Source: Burkholderiales bacterium (GTDB lineage Bacteria > Pseudomonadota > Gammaproteobacteria > Burkholderiales > Burkholderiaceae_C). Taken from it: 55,527 nucleotides of DNA. The position numbers and the translations under genes are program-made. The notes beneath the pieces are model-generated. The model was not told the DNA's origin. It did no database searches and worked only from the letters and a program-made list of their open reading frames with translations. Location of the stretch: contig JAFLDH010000006.1 in NCBI GenBank assembly GCA_017302505.1, positions 1-55,527 on the forward strand, in the 5' to 3' direction. Position 1 is the stretch's first letter, and each line of letters begins with the position of its first letter. Positions 10,440 through 20,583 of the stretch are shown here, piece by piece.

Positions 10440-11753
10440 TCAGCCCTTGTTGGCGGCCTGGAACTTCTCCAGCTCGACATCGCCGCGCTTCTTGATGTCG
10501 GCCAGGCCTTGCTCCGGCGTCTTCTTGCCGGACCAGACCTGCTCGAGTTCCTCGTCGATGATGGTGCGGATCTGCACGAAGTTGCCCAACCGGATGCCGC
10601 GCGACTTGTCGGTGGTCTTGCGGATCATCTGGTTCACGCTGACGTCGGTGCCCGGGTTCTGCTTGTAGAAGCCCGAAGCCTCGGTGATCTTGAAAGCTTC
10701 CAGCGTGATCGGCAGGTAGCCCGTTTCCTGGTGGCTCTTTGCCTGCACCTGCGGATCGGACAGGTACTTGAAGAAGAGGGCCACGCCCTTGGTCTCGGCC
10801 GGCTTCTTGCCGGACATGGCCCACAGGCTGGCGCCGCCAATCACCGTGTTCTGCGGTGCGCCGGCCACGTCGGGGTAGTAGGGCAGGGTGCCGATGCCAC
10901 CCGTGAACTTGGCGTTGCGCTTGACCGCGCCGTACAGCGCTGAAGACCCCGTGGTCATGGCGCACTCACCCGACACGAAGGTCGCATCGGCCGAGTTGTT
11001 GCGGCCCTTGTAGACGAACAGGCCCTGCTGCGACATGTTGGCCAGGTTCTGGATGTGGCGCACGTGCAGCGGCGTGTTCACCGCCAGGCGGGTGTCCAGG
11101 CCGTTGAAGCCGTTGTTCTTGGTGGCGAACTCGACGTTGTGCCAGGCCGAGAAGCTCTCCAGCTGCGTCCAGCTCTGCCAGCTGGTGGTGAAGGGGCACT
11201 TGTGGCCGGCGATCTTCAGCGACGCGGCGGCGCGCGCCACCTCGGGCCAGGTGGTCGGCGGCTTCTCCGGGTCCAGCCCTGCGGCCTTGAAGGCGTCCTT
11301 GTTGTAGTGGAAGACGGTGGTCGAGCTGTTGAAGGGCAGGCTCAGCATCTGGCCGTTGGGCGCGGTGTAGTAGCCGGCCACCGCGGGCACGTAGACGCTG
11401 GGGTCGAACTTCAGGCCGGCGGTCTTGAAGACCTCGGTCACAGGCACGATGGCGCCCTTGCTGGCCATCATGCTGGCGGTGCCCACCTCGAACACCTGCA
11501 GGATGTGCGGTGCGTTGCCGGCGCGGAAGGCGGCAATCGCCGCGGCGAATGATTCGGGGTAGGTCCCCTTGAACACCGGGGTCACCTTGTAGTCCTTCTG
11601 GCTGTCGTTGAAGCCCTTGGCCAGGCCGTTGACCCACTCGCCCAGCTGGCCGCTCATCGAATGCCACCAGATGATCTCGGTCTGGGCCTGGGCGGGCAGG
11701 GCGGCCAGCAAGGAACTGGCGGCGGCGGCCAGGGCGAGGGATTTCAGTTTCAT
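10440..11753 (-). CDS. ugpB: Glycerol-3-phosphate ABC transporter periplasmic binding protein
   Basis: This 437-residue solute-binding protein captures glycerol-3-phosphate and its diesters in the periplasm. A Sec signal peptide ([20 protein letters not shown], cleavage near AQA/QTEI at residues 23-24) precedes the family start [17 protein letters not shown]. Other UgpB-like stretches are [18 protein letters not shown] and [10 protein letters not shown]. It is the first gene of the minus-strand operon. The divergent intergenic region contains a possible Pho half-site (11801-11811). Confidence 0.96.
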   Translation of the reverse strand: MKLKSLALAAAASSLLAALPAQAQTEIIWWHSMSGQLGEWVNGLAKGFNDSQKDYKVTPVFKGTYPESFAAAIAAFRAGNAPHILQVFEVGTASMMASKGAIVPVTEVFKTAGLKFDPSVYVPAVAGYYTAPNGQMLSLPFNSSTTVFHYNKDAFKAAGLDPEKPPTTWPEVARAAASLKIAGHKCPFTTSWQSWTQLESFSAWHNVEFATKNNGFNGLDTRLAVNTPLHVRHIQNLANMSQQGLFVYKGRNNSADATFVSGECAMTTGSSALYGAVKRNAKFTGGIGTLPYYPDVAGAPQNTVIGGASLWAMSGKKPAETKGVALFFKYLSDPQVQAKSHQETGYLPITLEAFKITEASGFYKQNPGTDVSVNQMIRKTTDKSRGIRLGNFVQIRTIIDEELEQVWSGKKTPEQGLADIKKRGDVELEKFQAANKG

Positions 11754-11800
11754 GACGGCTCCGTGACGTGTGCGAGGGCAAGGCGGACAATTTGCCCGGC

Positions 11801-11811
11801 TTTTATGACAG
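11801..11811 (-). promoter_or_regulatory. Possible PHO half-box upstream of ugpB
   Basis: On the minus strand the sequence reads CTGTCATAAAA, which matches one 7-bp arm (CTGTCAT) plus the A-rich spacer of a PHO box. It lies about 50 bp before the ugpB start. The second 7-bp arm is poorly matched (GCCGGGC), so this is only a half-site. In E. coli the ugp operon belongs to the PhoB regulon, which makes the position suggestive. Confidence 0.3.
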
Positions 11812-11938
11812 GCGCGTTTCTTTCACATTTGCACCGACTTGGGCAACGGGGATAACCCGCCGCAGAGCACCTGCGCTGACGCAGGACAAATGCTGCGCTG
11901 CGATAATCCGCGGCTGTCCGGCCAAGGGCCTCTGCGCC

Positions 11939-14900
11939 ATGAATGCACCGCTGTCCCTCGAATCTGCCGTCTCCGTTGCCCCGCAGGCGGCCGCCGAGAG
12001 CGACGGTCTGCCGCGGTTGCGCGAGATACCCTACAACTACACATCGTTCTCCGACCGCGAGATCGTCCTGCGCCTGCTCGGGGCCAGGGCCTGGGAACTG
12101 CTGAACCTGCTGCGGCAGGAGCGGCGCACCGGCCGCTCGGCGCGCATGCTGTACGAGGTGCTGGGCGATGTCTGGGTGGTGCAGCGCAACCCCTACCTCG
12201 AGGACGACCTGCTCGACAACCCCAAGCGCCGCCAGCTGCTGGTGGACGCACTGCACCACCGGCTGAACGAGGTGGAGCGCCGCCGCGACCCGGGCGCGGA
12301 TGCCACGCGTGACGCCTGGGTGGGTGAGCTGCTGAGCCTGGCCCGCACCGCTGTCGAGCGCTTTGCCGCGCAGTTTCGCCGCGTCTGGGACCTGCGCAAG
12401 GCCACGCGCCGTGTGCTGGGCCGCGTGACGGCGCGGGACAACATCAAGTTCGACGGGCTTTCGCGCGTCTCGCATGTCACTGACGCCACTGACTGGCGGG
12501 TGGAGTACCCCTTCGTGGTGCTGACGCCCGACAGCGAAGAGGAGATGGCCGGCCTGGTGCAGGGTTGCATCGATCTGGGCCTGACGATCATCCCGCGCGG
12601 CGGCGGCACCGGCTACACCGGCAGCGCGGTGCCGCTGACCTGGAAGAGCGCGGTCATCAACACCGAGAAGCTCGAGGCGATGAGCGAGGTGGAGTGGGTG
12701 CGCCTGCCCGGGCTGGACCGCGAGGTGCCCACCATCCGCACCGAAGCCGGGGTGGTGACGCAGCGCGTGGCCGATGCGGCCGAGCGCGCCGGCCATGTGT
12801 TCGCGGTGGACCCGACCTCGGCCGAGGCCAGCTGCATCGGCGGCAACATCGCGATGAACGCCGGCGGCAAGAAGGCGGTGCTGTGGGGCACGGCGCTGGA
12901 CAACCTGGCCAGCTGGCGCATGGTGACGCCGGATGCGCAGTGGCTGGAAGTGACCCGGCTGAACCACAACCTGGGCAAGATCCACGACGCAGAGGTGGCC
13001 AGCTTCGAGCTGAAGACCTTCGACGCCAGCGGCCGCAAGCTGCTGCGCACAGAGCGGCTGGACATCCCCGGCGCCACCTTCCGCAAGGTGGGCCTGGGCA
13101 AGGACGTGACCGACAAGTTCCTGGCGGGGCTGCCGGGCATCCAGAAGGAAGGCTGCGACGGCCTGATCACCAGCGCACGCTGGGTGGTGCACCGCATGCC
13201 GGCGCATGTGCGCACCGTGTGCCTGGAATTCTTCGGCAATCCGAAGGACGCCGTGCCCAGCATCGTCGAGATCAAGGACTACCTGTTCGCCCAGGCGGCG
13301 CAGGGCGGCGCGATCCTGGCTGGCCTGGAGCACATGGATGACCGCTACCTGAAGGCGGTGGGCTACGCCACCAAGAGCAAGCGCGGCGGACTGCCGAAGA
13401 TGGCGCTCTTCGGCGACATCGTCGGCGACGACCCCGACGCGGTGGCCCGGGCCACCAGCGAAGTGGTGCGCATCGCCAACTCGCGCGGCGGCGAAGGCTT
13501 CATCGCCGTCAGCGCCGAAGCGCGCAAGAAGTTCTGGCTGGACCGCAAGCGCACCGCGGCCATCGCCCGGCACACCAACGCCTTCAAGGTGAACGAGGAC
13601 GTGGTGATCCCGCTGCCGCGCATGGGCGAGTACACCGAAGGCATCGAGCGGCTGAACGTCGAGCTGAGCCTGCGCAACAAGATCGAGCTGGCCGAGGCGC
13701 TGGAGGCCTTCTTCAGCCGCGGCGACCTGCCGCTGGGCCGCGCCGACGAGGCGGTGGCCTTGCCCAGCGCCGAGCTGTTGGAAGACCGGGTGCAGCAGGT
13801 GCTGCAGCTGCTGCACGAAGTGCGCAGCCAGTGGCAGGGCTGGCTGTCGCAGCTGGACGTGGTGCAGCCCGACAGTGGTCGCACGCTGTTTGCGCAGCTG
13901 CAGGATCACAGCTTGCGCGCCTCATGGAAGACGCAGATCCTGACGCCGCTGCAAGCGATCTTCTCGGGAGCGCCCTTCGAGCCGATCGTGCGCGAGTGCA
14001 AGCGCATCCACCAGCAGGTGCTGCGCGGCCGGGTGTGGGTGGCGCTGCACATGCACGCGGGCGACGGCAACGTGCACACCAACATCCCGGTGAACAGCGA
14101 CAACTACGCCATGCTGCAGACGGCGCACGAGATCGTGGCGCGCATCATGGCGCTGGCGCGGCGGCTGGACGGCGTGATCAGCGGCGAGCACGGCATCGGC
14201 ATCACCAAGCTGGAATTCCTGAGCGACGCCGAACTGCAGCCCTTTGCCGACTACAAGGCGCGCATCGATCCGCAGGGCCGCTTCAACAAGGGCAAGCTGA
14301 TGCGCCGCCGCGCCGAGGACGGCGGCCATGCGGCCGACCTGAGCGCGGCCTACACCCCCAGCTTCGGCCTGATGGGCCACGAGTCGCTGATCATGCAGCA
14401 GAGCGACATCGGCGCCATCAGCGAGAGCATCAAGGATTGCCTGCGCTGCGGCAAGTGCAAGCCGGTGTGCGCCACGCACGTGCCGCGCGCCAACCTGCTT
14501 TACAGCCCGCGCAACAAGATCCTGGCCACCAGCCTGCTGATCGAGGCCTTCCTGTACGAGGAGCAGACCCGCCGCGGCGTCAGCCTGCAGCACTGGGAGG
14601 ACTTCGAGGACGTGGCCGACCACTGCACGGTGTGCCACAAGTGCGAATCGCCCTGCCCGGTGAAGATCGACTTCGGCGACGTCACGATGAACATGCGCAA
14701 CCTGTTGCGCAAGATGGGGCGCAAGAGCTTCCGGCCTGGCAACGCCGCGGCGATGATGTTCCTGAACGCCACCGATCCGCGGGTGATCAAGACGGTGCGC
14801 GCCGGCATGGTGGGCATCGGCTTCAAGGCGCAGCGTCTGGCCAACGACCTTCTGCAGCGCGTGGCGCGCAAGCAGACCGCGGCGCCACCGGCGACGCTGG

Positions 14901-15850
14901 GCCCCGCGCCGGTGAAGGAGCAGGTCATCCACTTCATCAACAAGAAGATGCCGGGCGGCCTGCCGAAGAAGACCGCGCGGGCGCTGCTGGACATCGAGGA
15001 CCGCGACTACGTCCCGATCATCCGCAACCCGCGCAACACCACGGCCGAGACCGAGGCGGTGTTCTATTTCCCGGGCTGCGGCTCCGAGCGGCTGTTCAGC
15101 CAGGTGGGCCTGGCCACCCAGGCGATGCTGTGGCATGCCGGCGTGCAGACGGTGCTGCCGCCCGGCTACCTGTGCTGCGGCTATCCGCAGCGCGGCTCGG
15201 GCCAGTTCGACAAAGCCGAGCGCATGATCACCGACAACCGGGTGCTGTTCCACCGCGTGGCCAACACGCTGAACTACCTGGACATCAAGACCGTGGTGGT
15301 CAGCTGCGGCACTTGCTACGACCAGCTGCAGGGCTACAAGTTCGAGGAGATCTTCCCGGGCTGCCGCATCGTGGACATCCACGAATACCTGCTGGAAAAG
15401 AACATCCGCCTGGAAGGCTCCGGCGGCTACCTTTACCACGACCCCTGCCACAGCCCGATGAAGCTGCAGGCGCCGCTGAAGACGGTGCAGGCGCTGGTGG
15501 GGCCGCAGGTGCTGGAAAGCAAGCGCTGCTGCGGCGAGAGCGGCACGCTCGGGGTCACCCGGCCGGACATCTCCACCCAGGTGCGCTTCCGCAAGGAGGA
15601 AGAGTTGCGGCGCGACGCGGCGGCGCTGCGGGCTGCGGGCGGCGCGCCGACCGAAGGGCCGGTGAAGATCCTGACCTCGTGCCCAAGCTGCCTGCAAGGG
15701 CTGAGCCGCTACCGCAACGACTTGGACAATGGCCTGCTGGAGGCCGACTACATCGTCGTCGAGATGGCCCAGCGCATCCTCGGTCCGGACTGGATGCCGC
15801 GCTACGTGGCCGAAGCCAACGCTGGCGGCATCGAGCGGGTGCTGGTTTGA
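11939..15850 (+). CDS. Fused FAD-linked oxidase / 4Fe-4S / CCG-domain oxidoreductase (DUF3683 type)
   Basis: This very large (1303-residue) protein joins three modules. After an N-terminal DUF3683-like part, an FAD-binding-4 domain begins about residue 185 ([31 protein letters not shown]), followed by the FAD-oxidase C-terminal domain with GEHGIG. Then come two 4Fe-4S clusters, [16 protein letters not shown] and [16 protein letters not shown]. Last are two glycolate-oxidase-type CCG domains ([36 protein letters not shown]). It resembles a GlcD-GlcF or lactate/2-hydroxyacid dehydrogenase made as one chain, feeding electrons to quinone. The substrate cannot be read from sequence. I chose ATG 11939 because residues from an earlier in-frame start look non-coding. 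It is divergent from ugpB. Confidence 0.9.
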   Translation: MNAPLSLESAVSVAPQAAAESDGLPRLREIPYNYTSFSDREIVLRLLGARAWELLNLLRQERRTGRSARMLYEVLGDVWVVQRNPYLEDDLLDNPKRRQLLVDALHHRLNEVERRRDPGADATRDAWVGELLSLARTAVERFAAQFRRVWDLRKATRRVLGRVTARDNIKFDGLSRVSHVTDATDWRVEYPFVVLTPDSEEEMAGLVQGCIDLGLTIIPRGGGTGYTGSAVPLTWKSAVINTEKLEAMSEVEWVRLPGLDREVPTIRTEAGVVTQRVADAAERAGHVFAVDPTSAEASCIGGNIAMNAGGKKAVLWGTALDNLASWRMVTPDAQWLEVTRLNHNLGKIHDAEVASFELKTFDASGRKLLRTERLDIPGATFRKVGLGKDVTDKFLAGLPGIQKEGCDGLITSARWVVHRMPAHVRTVCLEFFGNPKDAVPSIVEIKDYLFAQAAQGGAILAGLEHMDDRYLKAVGYATKSKRGGLPKMALFGDIVGDDPDAVARATSEVVRIANSRGGEGFIAVSAEARKKFWLDRKRTAAIARHTNAFKVNEDVVIPLPRMGEYTEGIERLNVELSLRNKIELAEALEAFFSRGDLPLGRADEAVALPSAELLEDRVQQVLQLLHEVRSQWQGWLSQLDVVQPDSGRTLFAQLQDHSLRASWKTQILTPLQAIFSGAPFEPIVRECKRIHQQVLRGRVWVALHMHAGDGNVHTNIPVNSDNYAMLQTAHEIVARIMALARRLDGVISGEHGIGITKLEFLSDAELQPFADYKARIDPQGRFNKGKLMRRRAEDGGHAADLSAAYTPSFGLMGHESLIMQQSDIGAISESIKDCLRCGKCKPVCATHVPRANLLYSPRNKILATSLLIEAFLYEEQTRRGVSLQHWEDFEDVADHCTVCHKCESPCPVKIDFGDVTMNMRNLLRKMGRKSFRPGNAAAMMFLNATDPRVIKTVRAGMVGIGFKAQRLANDLLQRVARKQTAAPPATLGPAPVKEQVIHFINKKMPGGLPKKTARALLDIEDRDYVPIIRNPRNTTAETEAVFYFPGCGSERLFSQVGLATQAMLWHAGVQTVLPPGYLCCGYPQRGSGQFDKAERMITDNRVLFHRVANTLNYLDIKTVVVSCGTCYDQLQGYKFEEIFPGCRIVDIHEYLLEKNIRLEGSGGYLYHDPCHSPMKLQAPLKTVQALVGPQVLESKRCCGESGTLGVTRPDISTQVRFRKEEELRRDAAALRAAGGAPTEGPVKILTSCPSCLQGLSRYRNDLDNGLLEADYIVVEMAQRILGPDWMPRYVAEANAGGIERVLV

Positions 15851-15932
15851 CGGCGTTCCCCATCCCTAGGAACGCGCCGAGCGCGACCGGGTCGGGCGCT
15901 AAACTGCCGACCCCAATGTGTCGAGCCAGCCC

Positions 15933-16346
15933 ATGAGCGGACTGCAGGCAAACACCCCCAAACCGACATCGTTGACCGTGCATCAGTCCACGCGGGTGCT
16001 GGAAGTGGGCTTCGATGACGGCAGCTGTTTTCGCCTGCCTTTCGAGTTGCTGCGGGTGTATTCACCCTCGGCCGAAGTGCAGGGCCATGGCCCTGGGCAG
16101 GAAGTGCTGCAGACCGGCAAGCGAGAGGTACAGATCGTGTCGCTGGAGCCGGTGGGCCACTATGCCGTGCAGCCGCGCTTCTCGGACGGTCACGAAAGTG
16201 GCATCTTTTCCTGGGACTATCTGCATTTCCTGGGCATGCGCCAGTCGGAACTGTGGGCAAAGTACGAGGAACGTCTGGCCGCCGCCGGTGTCGAACGGGA
16301 TCGACCGATGCCGCCGCCGGCGGGCTCGGCCTGCAGTTCGCACTGA
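15933..16346 (+). CDS. DUF971 domain protein
   Basis: The 137-residue protein has the DUF971 fold seen at the N-terminus of gamma-butyrobetaine hydroxylase. LEVGFDDGSCFRLPFELLRVYSPSAE is followed by VQIVSLEPVGHYAVQPRFSDGHESGIFSWDYL. Stand-alone DUF971 proteins are found immediately upstream of ubiE in many Betaproteobacteria, as here (18 bp gap). Some DUF971 proteins are linked to iron-sulfur cluster handling, but the role is not established. The ATG at 15933 is preferred over one at 15918 by the family start. Confidence 0.9.
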   Translation: MSGLQANTPKPTSLTVHQSTRVLEVGFDDGSCFRLPFELLRVYSPSAEVQGHGPGQEVLQTGKREVQIVSLEPVGHYAVQPRFSDGHESGIFSWDYLHFLGMRQSELWAKYEERLAAAGVERDRPMPPPAGSACSSH

Positions 16347-16364
16347 AACATCTAGGCGGCCACC

Positions 16365-17096
16365 ATGAGCCAGACCCACTTCGGGTTTACCCCGGTCGAC
16401 GAATCCGACAAGGCGCGACGCGTGCGCTCGGTGTTCGATTCGGTCGCGTCCAAGTACGACCTGATGAACGACTTGATGTCGTTGGGGGCGCACCGGGCGT
16501 GGAAGGCCTACACCGTGACGGTCGCCAACGTCCGCCCTGGGGACAAGGTGCTGGACATCGCCGCCGGCACGGGCGACCTGACCCGTGCCTTCGCCCGCCG
16601 GGCGGGGCCGACTGGGCTGGTGGTGCACTCGGACATCAACGAAGCCATGCTGCGCGCGGGCCGCGACAGGCTGCTGGACGACGGCTTGGTGCTCCCCAGT
16701 GTGGTCTGCGACGCCGAGCACCTGCCTTTTGCCGATGGCCAGTTCGATCTGGCCAGTGTGGCCTTCGGCCTGCGCAACATGACGCACAAGGAAGAGGCGC
16801 TGGCTGAGATGTGCCGCGTGCTGCGGCCGGGCGGCCGGCTGCTGGTGCTGGAGTTCTCGCGGGTGGCTGAGCCGCTGCGCAAACCGTACGACTGGTACTC
16901 GTTCAACGTGCTGCCGCGGCTGGGCCAGCTGGTGGCTGGCGATGCCGACAGCTACCGCTATCTGGCCGAATCGATCCGCATGCACCCGTCACAGCAGGAG
17001 CTGAAGGCGATGATGCAGAGCGCCGGGTTCGGCCACGTCGACGTCCACAACCTGATGGCAGGCGTGGTGGCGTTGCATGTGGGGGTGAAATGTTGA
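16365..17096 (+). CDS. ubiE: Ubiquinone/menaquinone C-methyltransferase UbiE
   Basis: UbiE performs the SAM-dependent C-methylation step in ubiquinone synthesis (2-polyprenyl-6-methoxy-1,4-benzoquinol). The 243-residue protein carries the family signatures [21 protein letters not shown] (about 20-40), motif [36 protein letters not shown] and the C-terminal [13 protein letters not shown]. In related genomes the gene is often followed by a Tim44-like gene and ubiB. Here the EPS locus starts about 215 bp downstream instead, suggesting the locus was inserted at this point or the order rearranged. Confidence 0.97.
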   Translation: MSQTHFGFTPVDESDKARRVRSVFDSVASKYDLMNDLMSLGAHRAWKAYTVTVANVRPGDKVLDIAAGTGDLTRAFARRAGPTGLVVHSDINEAMLRAGRDRLLDDGLVLPSVVCDAEHLPFADGQFDLASVAFGLRNMTHKEEALAEMCRVLRPGGRLLVLEFSRVAEPLRKPYDWYSFNVLPRLGQLVAGDADSYRYLAESIRMHPSQQELKAMMQSAGFGHVDVHNLMAGVVALHVGVKC

Positions 17097-17311
17097 AGCC
17101 GAGGTGTGGCTGACGGCGGGCCTGCCGCGGTGCCACGCAGCTGTGCCTTTGTTCACGTCCGGTCTGTGCGTTTGGTCCGGATTGGCAATTGAGGCCGATA
17201 TCCCGGCCAATACCGGCGCTTACACTTCAAAACGCGTCCGAAAAGCCTGTGTGCAACGGGCGTGAACTGGCGCCCTGTCTACCTGTAGCCCTGTGCTGGA
17301 GCCGAATCAAG

Positions 17312-18304
17312 ATGCAACATCCGAACACTAGAAACCGCAACTCGAGAGCCTGGCACCTGGTGGCCGTGGCTGCCGCCTGCAGCACCCTGCTGTTGGTGGG
17401 TTGCGGCGACAAGAAGAAGGACAAAGTGGCGTCGCAGACGGCGGTAAAGGTCAACAAGGAAGAGATCACCGTTCACCAGATCAATTTCGTGCTGCAGCAG
17501 CAGCGTGGCCTGAAGCCTGAACAGGCCGAGGCGGCGTCCAAGCAGATTCTGGAGCGCCTGATCGACCAGGAACTGTCGGTGCAGAAGGCCGAGGAACTGA
17601 AGCTGGACCGTGACCCGCGCGTGATGCAGCAACTGGAGGCGGCCAAGCGGGAAATCATCGCGCGGGCCTACCTCGACAAGGCGGGAGAGGCAGCAAGCAA
17701 GCCCACGCCCGAGGAGATCGCCAAGTACTACGAAGACAACCCGGCGTTGTTCAAGGACCGCCGCGTGTACAGCCTGCAGGAGATCGCCATCGAGGCCAAG
17801 CCCGAGCAGGTGGCGCAGTTGCGCACCCAGCTGAGTGGCTCGAAGAGCATCAACGATTTCGTCGAGTATTTGAAGGCCAATGACTTCCGGTTCACCGGCA
17901 ACCAGGCCGTGCGAGCGGCCGAGCAGCTGCCACTGGCCAGCCTGAACACCTTTGCCGCCCTGAAGGACGGACAGGCACTCCTGAACACCACACCCACGGG
18001 CGCCCAGGTCATCGTGCTGGCGGGCTCGCGCTCACAGCCCGTCACGCTGCAGCAGGCGACGCCGGCCATCGAGCAGTTCCTGCTCAACGAGCGCAAGCGC
18101 GACATCATCGCCAAGGATCTGAAGGCGATGCGGGATGCGGCCAAGATTGAATATGTTGGGAAGTACGCCGAGGCTGCAGCTTCTGCGCCGGCAGGTGCCG
18201 GTGTTGCGCCAGCACCGGCACCGGTAGCTCCGGCAGCGCCCTCCCCGACTGCTTCAACCGCGCTGGACGCGTCCTCCATTTCGAAAGGCATGGGTCTGAA
18301 GTGA
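17312..18304 (+). CDS. epsD: EpsD-type peptidyl-prolyl cis-trans isomerase lipoprotein
   Basis: This 330-residue protein starts at ATG 17312. A lipobox, LLLVG-Cys31-GDKKK, follows a hydrophobic segment (LVAVAAACSTLLL), so it should be a lipoprotein. SurA/PpiC-like helices (LKPEQAEAASKQILERLIDQEL) lead into a parvulin-like part (EEIAKYYEDNPALFKDRRVYSLQEI). The C-terminus is Ala/Pro-rich. EpsD proteins are found in EpsH/exosortase-type EPS operons such as methanolan and presumably help fold or assemble exported partners. The stop overlaps the epsE start codon by one base. It appears to be the first gene of the EPS operon. Confidence 0.88.
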   Translation: MQHPNTRNRNSRAWHLVAVAAACSTLLLVGCGDKKKDKVASQTAVKVNKEEITVHQINFVLQQQRGLKPEQAEAASKQILERLIDQELSVQKAEELKLDRDPRVMQQLEAAKREIIARAYLDKAGEAASKPTPEEIAKYYEDNPALFKDRRVYSLQEIAIEAKPEQVAQLRTQLSGSKSINDFVEYLKANDFRFTGNQAVRAAEQLPLASLNTFAALKDGQALLNTTPTGAQVIVLAGSRSQPVTLQQATPAIEQFLLNERKRDIIAKDLKAMRDAAKIEYVGKYAEAAASAPAGAGVAPAPAPVAPAAPSPTASTALDASSISKGMGLK

Positions 18305-19137
18305 TGAAAATCTCCAAGCTCTTGGTTCAGGCTGTGATCGCGATCGCGGGAGTTGGTCTCGGTCCGTTGGGCCTGGCGCCGGCCATTGCCCAACCTGCGT
18401 CCTCGATGGCCAACGAATACCGCCTTGGCGCCGGTGACGTTATTCGCGTCAACGTTTATCAGAATCCGGACTTGACTCTGGAGACGCGTATCGGAGAAGC
18501 GGGCATCGTGAGCTATCCGCTCCTGGGCTCGGTCAGGCTAGGAGGCAGCACTGTCAGCCAAGCCGAGAAGGCCATTGCTGACGGGCTGCGAACCGGCAAC
18601 TTTGTAAAGCAGCCGCAGGTCAGCATTCAAGTGCTTCAAGTGCGTGGTAACCAGGCCAGTGTTCTGGGTCAAGTGAATCGTCCGGGGAGGTATCCGCTCG
18701 AGGTGGCTGATATGCGTCTGTCCGATGTTCTGGCTGTCGCAGGTGGCATCAACGCAAACGGCGCGGATACGCTGACCCTGGTGGGTACACGCGACGGCAA
18801 GTCAATGCGCAAGGTGATCGATTTGCCCGCCATATTCCGAACCGATAGCCGCGAGAACGACTTGATTGTCCAGAATGGAGACGTTATCTATGTGGAGCGT
18901 GCACCGATGGTCTATATCTATGGCGAAGTGCAGCGACCTGGTGCACTTCGTTTGGAGCGCGACATGACTGTCATGCAGGCGCTGGCCTCCGGTGGTGGCC
19001 TGAACTTGCGTGGCACGGAGAAAGGACTTCGAGTACATCGCCGCGCGGCTGACGGGACGCTGCAGGTGTTGACGCCCAAGATGGACGACGTACTGCTGCC
19101 GGGCGACGTGGTCTACGTGCGCGAAAGCCTGTTCTGA
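18304..19137 (+). CDS. epsE: EpsE polysaccharide export protein (Wza-like)
   Basis: This 277-residue protein has a Sec signal peptide (hydrophobic stretch LLVQAVIAIAGVGLGPLGL, cleavage near AIAQ/PA). The polysaccharide export domain follows (YRLGAGDVIRVNVYQNPDLT, then YPLLGSVRLGG). Two SLBB-like segments are visible (VLGQVNRPGRYPLEV and IYGEVQRPGALRLERDMTV). It would form the periplasm/outer-membrane export conduit. The ATG at 18304 shares its A with the epsD stop TGA. A GTG one codon earlier is the alternative. No lipobox is visible, unlike classical Wza. Confidence 0.92.
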   Translation: MKISKLLVQAVIAIAGVGLGPLGLAPAIAQPASSMANEYRLGAGDVIRVNVYQNPDLTLETRIGEAGIVSYPLLGSVRLGGSTVSQAEKAIADGLRTGNFVKQPQVSIQVLQVRGNQASVLGQVNRPGRYPLEVADMRLSDVLAVAGGINANGADTLTLVGTRDGKSMRKVIDLPAIFRTDSRENDLIVQNGDVIYVERAPMVYIYGEVQRPGALRLERDMTVMQALASGGGLNLRGTEKGLRVHRRAADGTLQVLTPKMDDVLLPGDVVYVRESLF

Positions 19138-19150
19138 GAGGTGATTGGCA

Positions 19151-20578
19151 ATGAATCTCTCCCAGTTTCTATCGATATTCAAGGCCCGGTGGTGGGTCGC
19201 GGTCTTGGTGCTTCTCCTTACCGTGGGTACGACGATTGCCGTTAGTTTGATTTTGCCGAAACAGTACACGGCTTCTGCGTCGGTGGTGATTGATGTCAAG
19301 CCAGACCCGATCGCAGGGCAGTTCGCGGGCATGCTGGCGCCGTCCTATGTGGCGACCCAGGTCGATGTGGTTTTGAGCGATCGTGTTGCCCGGCGAGTGG
19401 TGCGCAACCTTAAGCTTGCGGACAACCCGCAGATTCGAGCGGATTGGCTGGAGGAAACGGGAGGCCAAGGTGACATAGAGGCATGGGTCGCAGGCCGTTT
19501 CAAGCCGAATCTCGATGTACGGCCTTCGCGGGAAAGCAACGTTATCAGCATTTCCTATCGAGCCCCAGATCCGAACTTTGCGGCGGCGTTGGCCAACGCC
19601 TTTGTGCAAGCCTACATCGATACTGCGATCGAACTACGGGTTGATCCCGCTAAGCAGTACTCCAATTTCTTCGATCAGCGAGCCAAGGAAGCGAGAGACG
19701 CTCTGGAAAAGGCTCAAGGTCGCGTGTCTGCCTTCCAGAAGGAAAAGGGCATCATCGCTACGGATGAACGCTTGGACATCGAAAGCGCCCGCCTTAGCGA
19801 GCTTTCCTCTCAACTGGTCATGATCCAGGCGTTGGCTGCCGAGTCAGGGAGTCGCCAGGCGCAAGCCAGAGGCGAGTCAGGCGACCGTCTTCAAGAGGTC
19901 CTTGGGAATCCGGTCATTGGCAGCCTGAAGTCAGACCTCTCCCGCAACGAAGCTCGGCTGCAAGAGCTAAGCGCGAGACTCGGCGACAACCATCCCCAGG
20001 TCATCGAGTCAAAGGCGAACATCAACACACTGCGCGCACGCTTGGATGCCGAAACCAAGAAGGTGACCGGCGGCGTAGGGGTTACCGCCAACATCAATCG
20101 TCAACGAGAGGCAGAACTCAAGGCGTCTTTGGAGGCCCAGCGTGCGAAGGTCTTGCGCATGAAGGCTGTTCGAGATGAAGGTGCCGTCCTGGTTCGCGAG
20201 ATGGAAAGTGCGCAGCGGGCGTACGAGGCTGTGTTGTCGCGCCTGAACCAGACAAGTTTGGAAAGCCAAGCCACGCAAGGAAACATCTTCGTCCTAGGTC
20301 AGGCGGTACCGCCTAGCGACCCATCTTCGCCGCGAGTTGTCGTGAATACGTTGCTGTCACTGGTGGTAGGAATGGTGCTGGCTGTAGGCGCAGTGCTGGC
20401 GCTGGAAATGCTTGATCGCCGAGTGCGTGCTTTCGAGGACCTTACAGCCACCGTGGGCCTGCCCGTGCTGGGTGTGATGCCCAAGCCCACTGCCCAGTTC
20501 AAGCTGGGAGGCAAGCGCCGTTTGTCGCTGATGCAGCAGCGTCTAGTCAATAGCCTGCCGGCACCGCAGAAGGGATAA
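19151..20578 (+). CDS. epsF: EpsF chain-length determinant protein (Wzz/PCP family)
   Basis: This 475-residue inner-membrane polysaccharide co-polymerase has an N-terminal membrane segment (WWVAVLVLLLTVGTTIAVSL, about 14-33). A long helical periplasmic region (about 175-350, coiled-coil-like with many Ala/Glu/Arg/Gln) is followed by a second membrane segment near residues 398-422 (VVVNTLLSLVVGMVLAVGAV). Wzz-type proteins set chain length and couple polymerisation to export. The GNVR-like region ELKASLEAQRAKVLRMK is visible. ATG 19151 follows the AGGTGATTGG ribosome-site region. epsG starts 5 bp after the stop. Confidence 0.92.
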   Translation: MNLSQFLSIFKARWWVAVLVLLLTVGTTIAVSLILPKQYTASASVVIDVKPDPIAGQFAGMLAPSYVATQVDVVLSDRVARRVVRNLKLADNPQIRADWLEETGGQGDIEAWVAGRFKPNLDVRPSRESNVISISYRAPDPNFAAALANAFVQAYIDTAIELRVDPAKQYSNFFDQRAKEARDALEKAQGRVSAFQKEKGIIATDERLDIESARLSELSSQLVMIQALAAESGSRQAQARGESGDRLQEVLGNPVIGSLKSDLSRNEARLQELSARLGDNHPQVIESKANINTLRARLDAETKKVTGGVGVTANINRQREAELKASLEAQRAKVLRMKAVRDEGAVLVREMESAQRAYEAVLSRLNQTSLESQATQGNIFVLGQAVPPSDPSSPRVVVNTLLSLVVGMVLAVGAVLALEMLDRRVRAFEDLTATVGLPVLGVMPKPTAQFKLGGKRRLSLMQQRLVNSLPAPQKG

Positions 20579-20583
20579 CGACA

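Noticed and set aside
17097..17311. A sigma-54 promoter before epsD, expected for some exosortase loci
   Set aside because: I found no TGGCAC-N5-TTGC type match with correct spacing. TGGCA-like pieces are not followed by a GC element at the right distance.
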